Source: Sphingobacterium sp. ML3W
Lineage (GTDB): Bacteria; Bacteroidota; Bacteroidia; Sphingobacteriales; Sphingobacteriaceae
DNA: 64,000 nucleotides
Assembly (NCBI RefSeq): GCF_029542085.1
Contig: NZ_CP107036.1
Coordinates: forward strand, 4,278,001 to 4,342,000
Reading direction: 5' to 3'
Shown: positions 62,642 through 64,000 of the stretch, in pieces
Position numbering within the stretch: position 1 is the first letter of the stretch
Layout: each line of letters begins with the position of its first letter
The notes under the pieces: generated by a model
Seen by the model: the letters and a program-made list of their open reading frames with translations, nothing else
What the model was told of the DNA's origin: nothing
Databases searched by the model: none
Translations under genes and position numbers: made by a program

Positions 62642-64000
62642 TTAAAAATTAACACTGAATCCCGCTGTATATGTTCTCGGAGCAGGATAGTTAAAACGGC
62701 TGATCCCTTCACTATTTTCGGGATCAAGCCCTCGCCAGGACGTCCAGGTCAATAAATTTTGTCCCTGAAAGAAAATTCGGGCTCCTTTAATTACCTTTTG
62801 ATCCCCAAACAATGTTTTCGGAAACTGATAAACTAAATTGACATTTCGCAATCTGAGGAAAGAAGCATCCTGGATATCTTTGGATGTATATTCGCGTGGT
62901 ACATCAATCCGCTGTAAAATGGTATTGTCTCCCGGTTGCTTCCAGCGATCAGTAAGCATGCGTATACTTTGGTTACTCGTCATATAACCTGAATTTTCAT
63001 TATAAAAATCCTCGTTATTCCAACGGCTAACATCACTCACAAATGCAAACAAAGCATCCAACGAGAGGTTTTTCCAGCGGACAGTTGTATTAAATCCGCC
63101 AACCCATTTTGGAAACATACTGCCAGATTTTGTAACGGCCTGTGAAGTTTCATCGTATTCGGTTGTTATACTACCATCGCGGTTATAATACTGCGCATCG
63201 CCAGTCTGGGGATTAACCCCTGCCCACTCAGGCGCATAATAGGTACCATAGGGCAATCCAACTCGCATAATCCGTGTATCTCCATCTAAAACCTCGGTCA
63301 ATGCATCAGAAAGATATAATATGGTATTTTTATTATAGGAAGCATTGACCCCTAAAGTCACCCCCCAATCTTCCCTCTTAATAACATCACCGGATAAGCT
63401 CATTTCCAATCCCCTATTACGCATCTTGCCCGTGCTCAATGGTAGTTTACGATCCAAGAATCCCGATGTCAAGGAAATCGGCTGATCGAAAAACATATTC
63501 TTGGTTATTTTATTATAATAATCCATGGCAATACGAAGCCGCTTTGATGGAAAAAGCTCCATATCAAATCCGGCATTGAATTCATCCACATATTCCCAGT
63601 CATAATTCGGATTTCCGGGATCATAAGGACGAATGGCTGTTTCACCACCATAGGTAATGTCCTTTCTAAAAGTTGCTAAGTAATTGAAATCACCGTTGAT
63701 TGTACTGGCCGTGGTACCATAACTGGCCCGTAGAGATAGGCCTTGTATGAATTCATTGGATTTCAAGAATTCCTCTTCCTTGATATTCCAATTTGCGCCG
63801 AAGGAGTAGAAACCATGCCAACGATTCGCCTCCGCTACACGGGAAGAGCCATCATAACGATAACTTGCCGTCAACGAATAACGATTGTCATAAGTATACC
63901 TTCCCAAGGCCATATACGAAGCCAACGCATATTTAGTACGCCCACCCAAAATTGCTGGTAAATAGGTCGGACTTACTGTTACACCATTCGGATTTTCCGG
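62642..64000 (-). CDS. SusC/RagA-family TonB-dependent outer-membrane transporter, C-terminal part (cut by window edge)
   Basis: Beta-barrel import channel partner of SusD. The frame is open from base 64000, with no start codon in the window, so only the C-terminal 452 codons are seen; the plug and carboxypeptidase-regulatory domains lie outside. Typical strand segments are YSLTASYRYDGSSRVAEANRW, WNIKEEEFLKSN, and the final APRTYTAGFSVNF. It heads the SusCD-isoaspartyl peptidase-cyanophycinase operon. Confidence 0.95.
   Translation of the reverse strand, partial: PENPNGVTVSPTYLPAILGGRTKYALASYMALGRYTYDNRYSLTASYRYDGSSRVAEANRWHGFYSFGANWNIKEEEFLKSNEFIQGLSLRASYGTTASTINGDFNYLATFRKDITYGGETAIRPYDPGNPNYDWEYVDEFNAGFDMELFPSKRLRIAMDYYNKITKNMFFDQPISLTSGFLDRKLPLSTGKMRNRGLEMSLSGDVIKREDWGVTLGVNASYNKNTILYLSDALTEVLDGDTRIMRVGLPYGTYYAPEWAGVNPQTGDAQYYNRDGSITTEYDETSQAVTKSGSMFPKWVGGFNTTVRWKNLSLDALFAFVSDVSRWNNEDFYNENSGYMTSNQSIRMLTDRWKQPGDNTILQRIDVPREYTSKDIQDASFLRLRNVNLVYQFPKTLFGDQKVIKGARIFFQGQNLLTWTSWRGLDPENSEGISRFNYPAPRTYTAGFSVNF

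Noticed and set aside
1..64000. CRISPR array, rRNA, tRNA or insertion sequence
   Set aside because: No regularly spaced repeats, no conserved rRNA segments, no tRNA cloverleaf and no transposase reading frame were seen; a dedicated tRNA scan was not possible here.

Overview
The window looks like chromosome of a Bacteroidota bacterium, most likely Sphingobacterium or a close Sphingobacteriaceae relative. The signs are a PorX-type regulator of type IX secretion, a SusC/SusD pair, a fused LpxC-FabZ, the Bacteroidota promoter -7 word TAnnTTTG in front of many genes, loose lipoprotein boxes and low GC. I saw no rRNA, tRNA, CRISPR array, intact insertion sequence or prophage. Most of the window is ordinary core chromosome.

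Layout. 1-1.1 kb: groEL (cut by the window edge) and groES. 1.4-6.2 kb: a leftward operon miaB - sigma-54 activator - lptE - TPR protein - secG. 6.5-14 kb: an OmpA lipoprotein, a carboxypeptidase-regulatory-like protein, rlmD and a small partner, a TetR regulator, pheS, ssb and mutY. 14.2-21.3 kb: a leftward urease cluster, porin - ureA - ureB - ureC - ureE - ureF - ureG - ureD - second ureE-like gene, with a response regulator/histidine kinase pair upstream in the same direction. 23.8-25.7 kb: a WG-repeat protein and a small membrane protein. 25.7-29 kb: a rightward sulfur operon (two YeeE/YedE half-transporters, a TSUP exporter, a metallo-beta-lactamase/rhodanese protein). 29-39.7 kb: a membrane protein, an M1 peptidase, a Tat-exported glycosidase-like protein, hemW, a long GAPDH, waaA, a UDP-glucuronate decarboxylase-like gene and galE. 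39.7-40.4 kb: a gene-poor stretch with short repeats. 40.4-49 kb: a TPR/LuxR-type regulator, a 5-formyl-THF cyclo-ligase, efp, an ABC ATPase, and lpxA, lpxC/fabZ, lpxD and an HD-domain protein. 49.3-52.3 kb: porX - tsaE - orphan ABC ATPase. 52.3-59.3 kb: an esterase, alanine dehydrogenase, a CapD-like dehydratase, a TPR protein, ribH, a secreted protein and ytxJ. 59.3-64 kb: a leftward cluster SusC (cut by the edge) - SusD - isoaspartyl peptidase - cyanophycinase.

The observations most worth following are: (1) the SusC/SusD - isoaspartyl peptidase - cyanophycinase cluster, which reads as a surface system for taking up and degrading cyanophycin or related isoaspartyl peptides; (2) a urease alpha subunit with a 48-residue N-terminal extension carrying a twin-arginine-like motif, in an operon that begins with a porin gene and ends with a second UreE-like gene; (3) a nearly identical inverted-repeat leader in front of two unlinked genes for exported proteins (the urease-operon porin and an esterase); (4) a perfect Fnr/Crp-spaced palindrome centred about 43 bp upstream of the predicted start of the sulfur operon, which could alternatively be a terminator; (5) several core genes whose -7 element lies only 4-8 nt before the start codon, suggesting leaderless or near-leaderless mRNAs.
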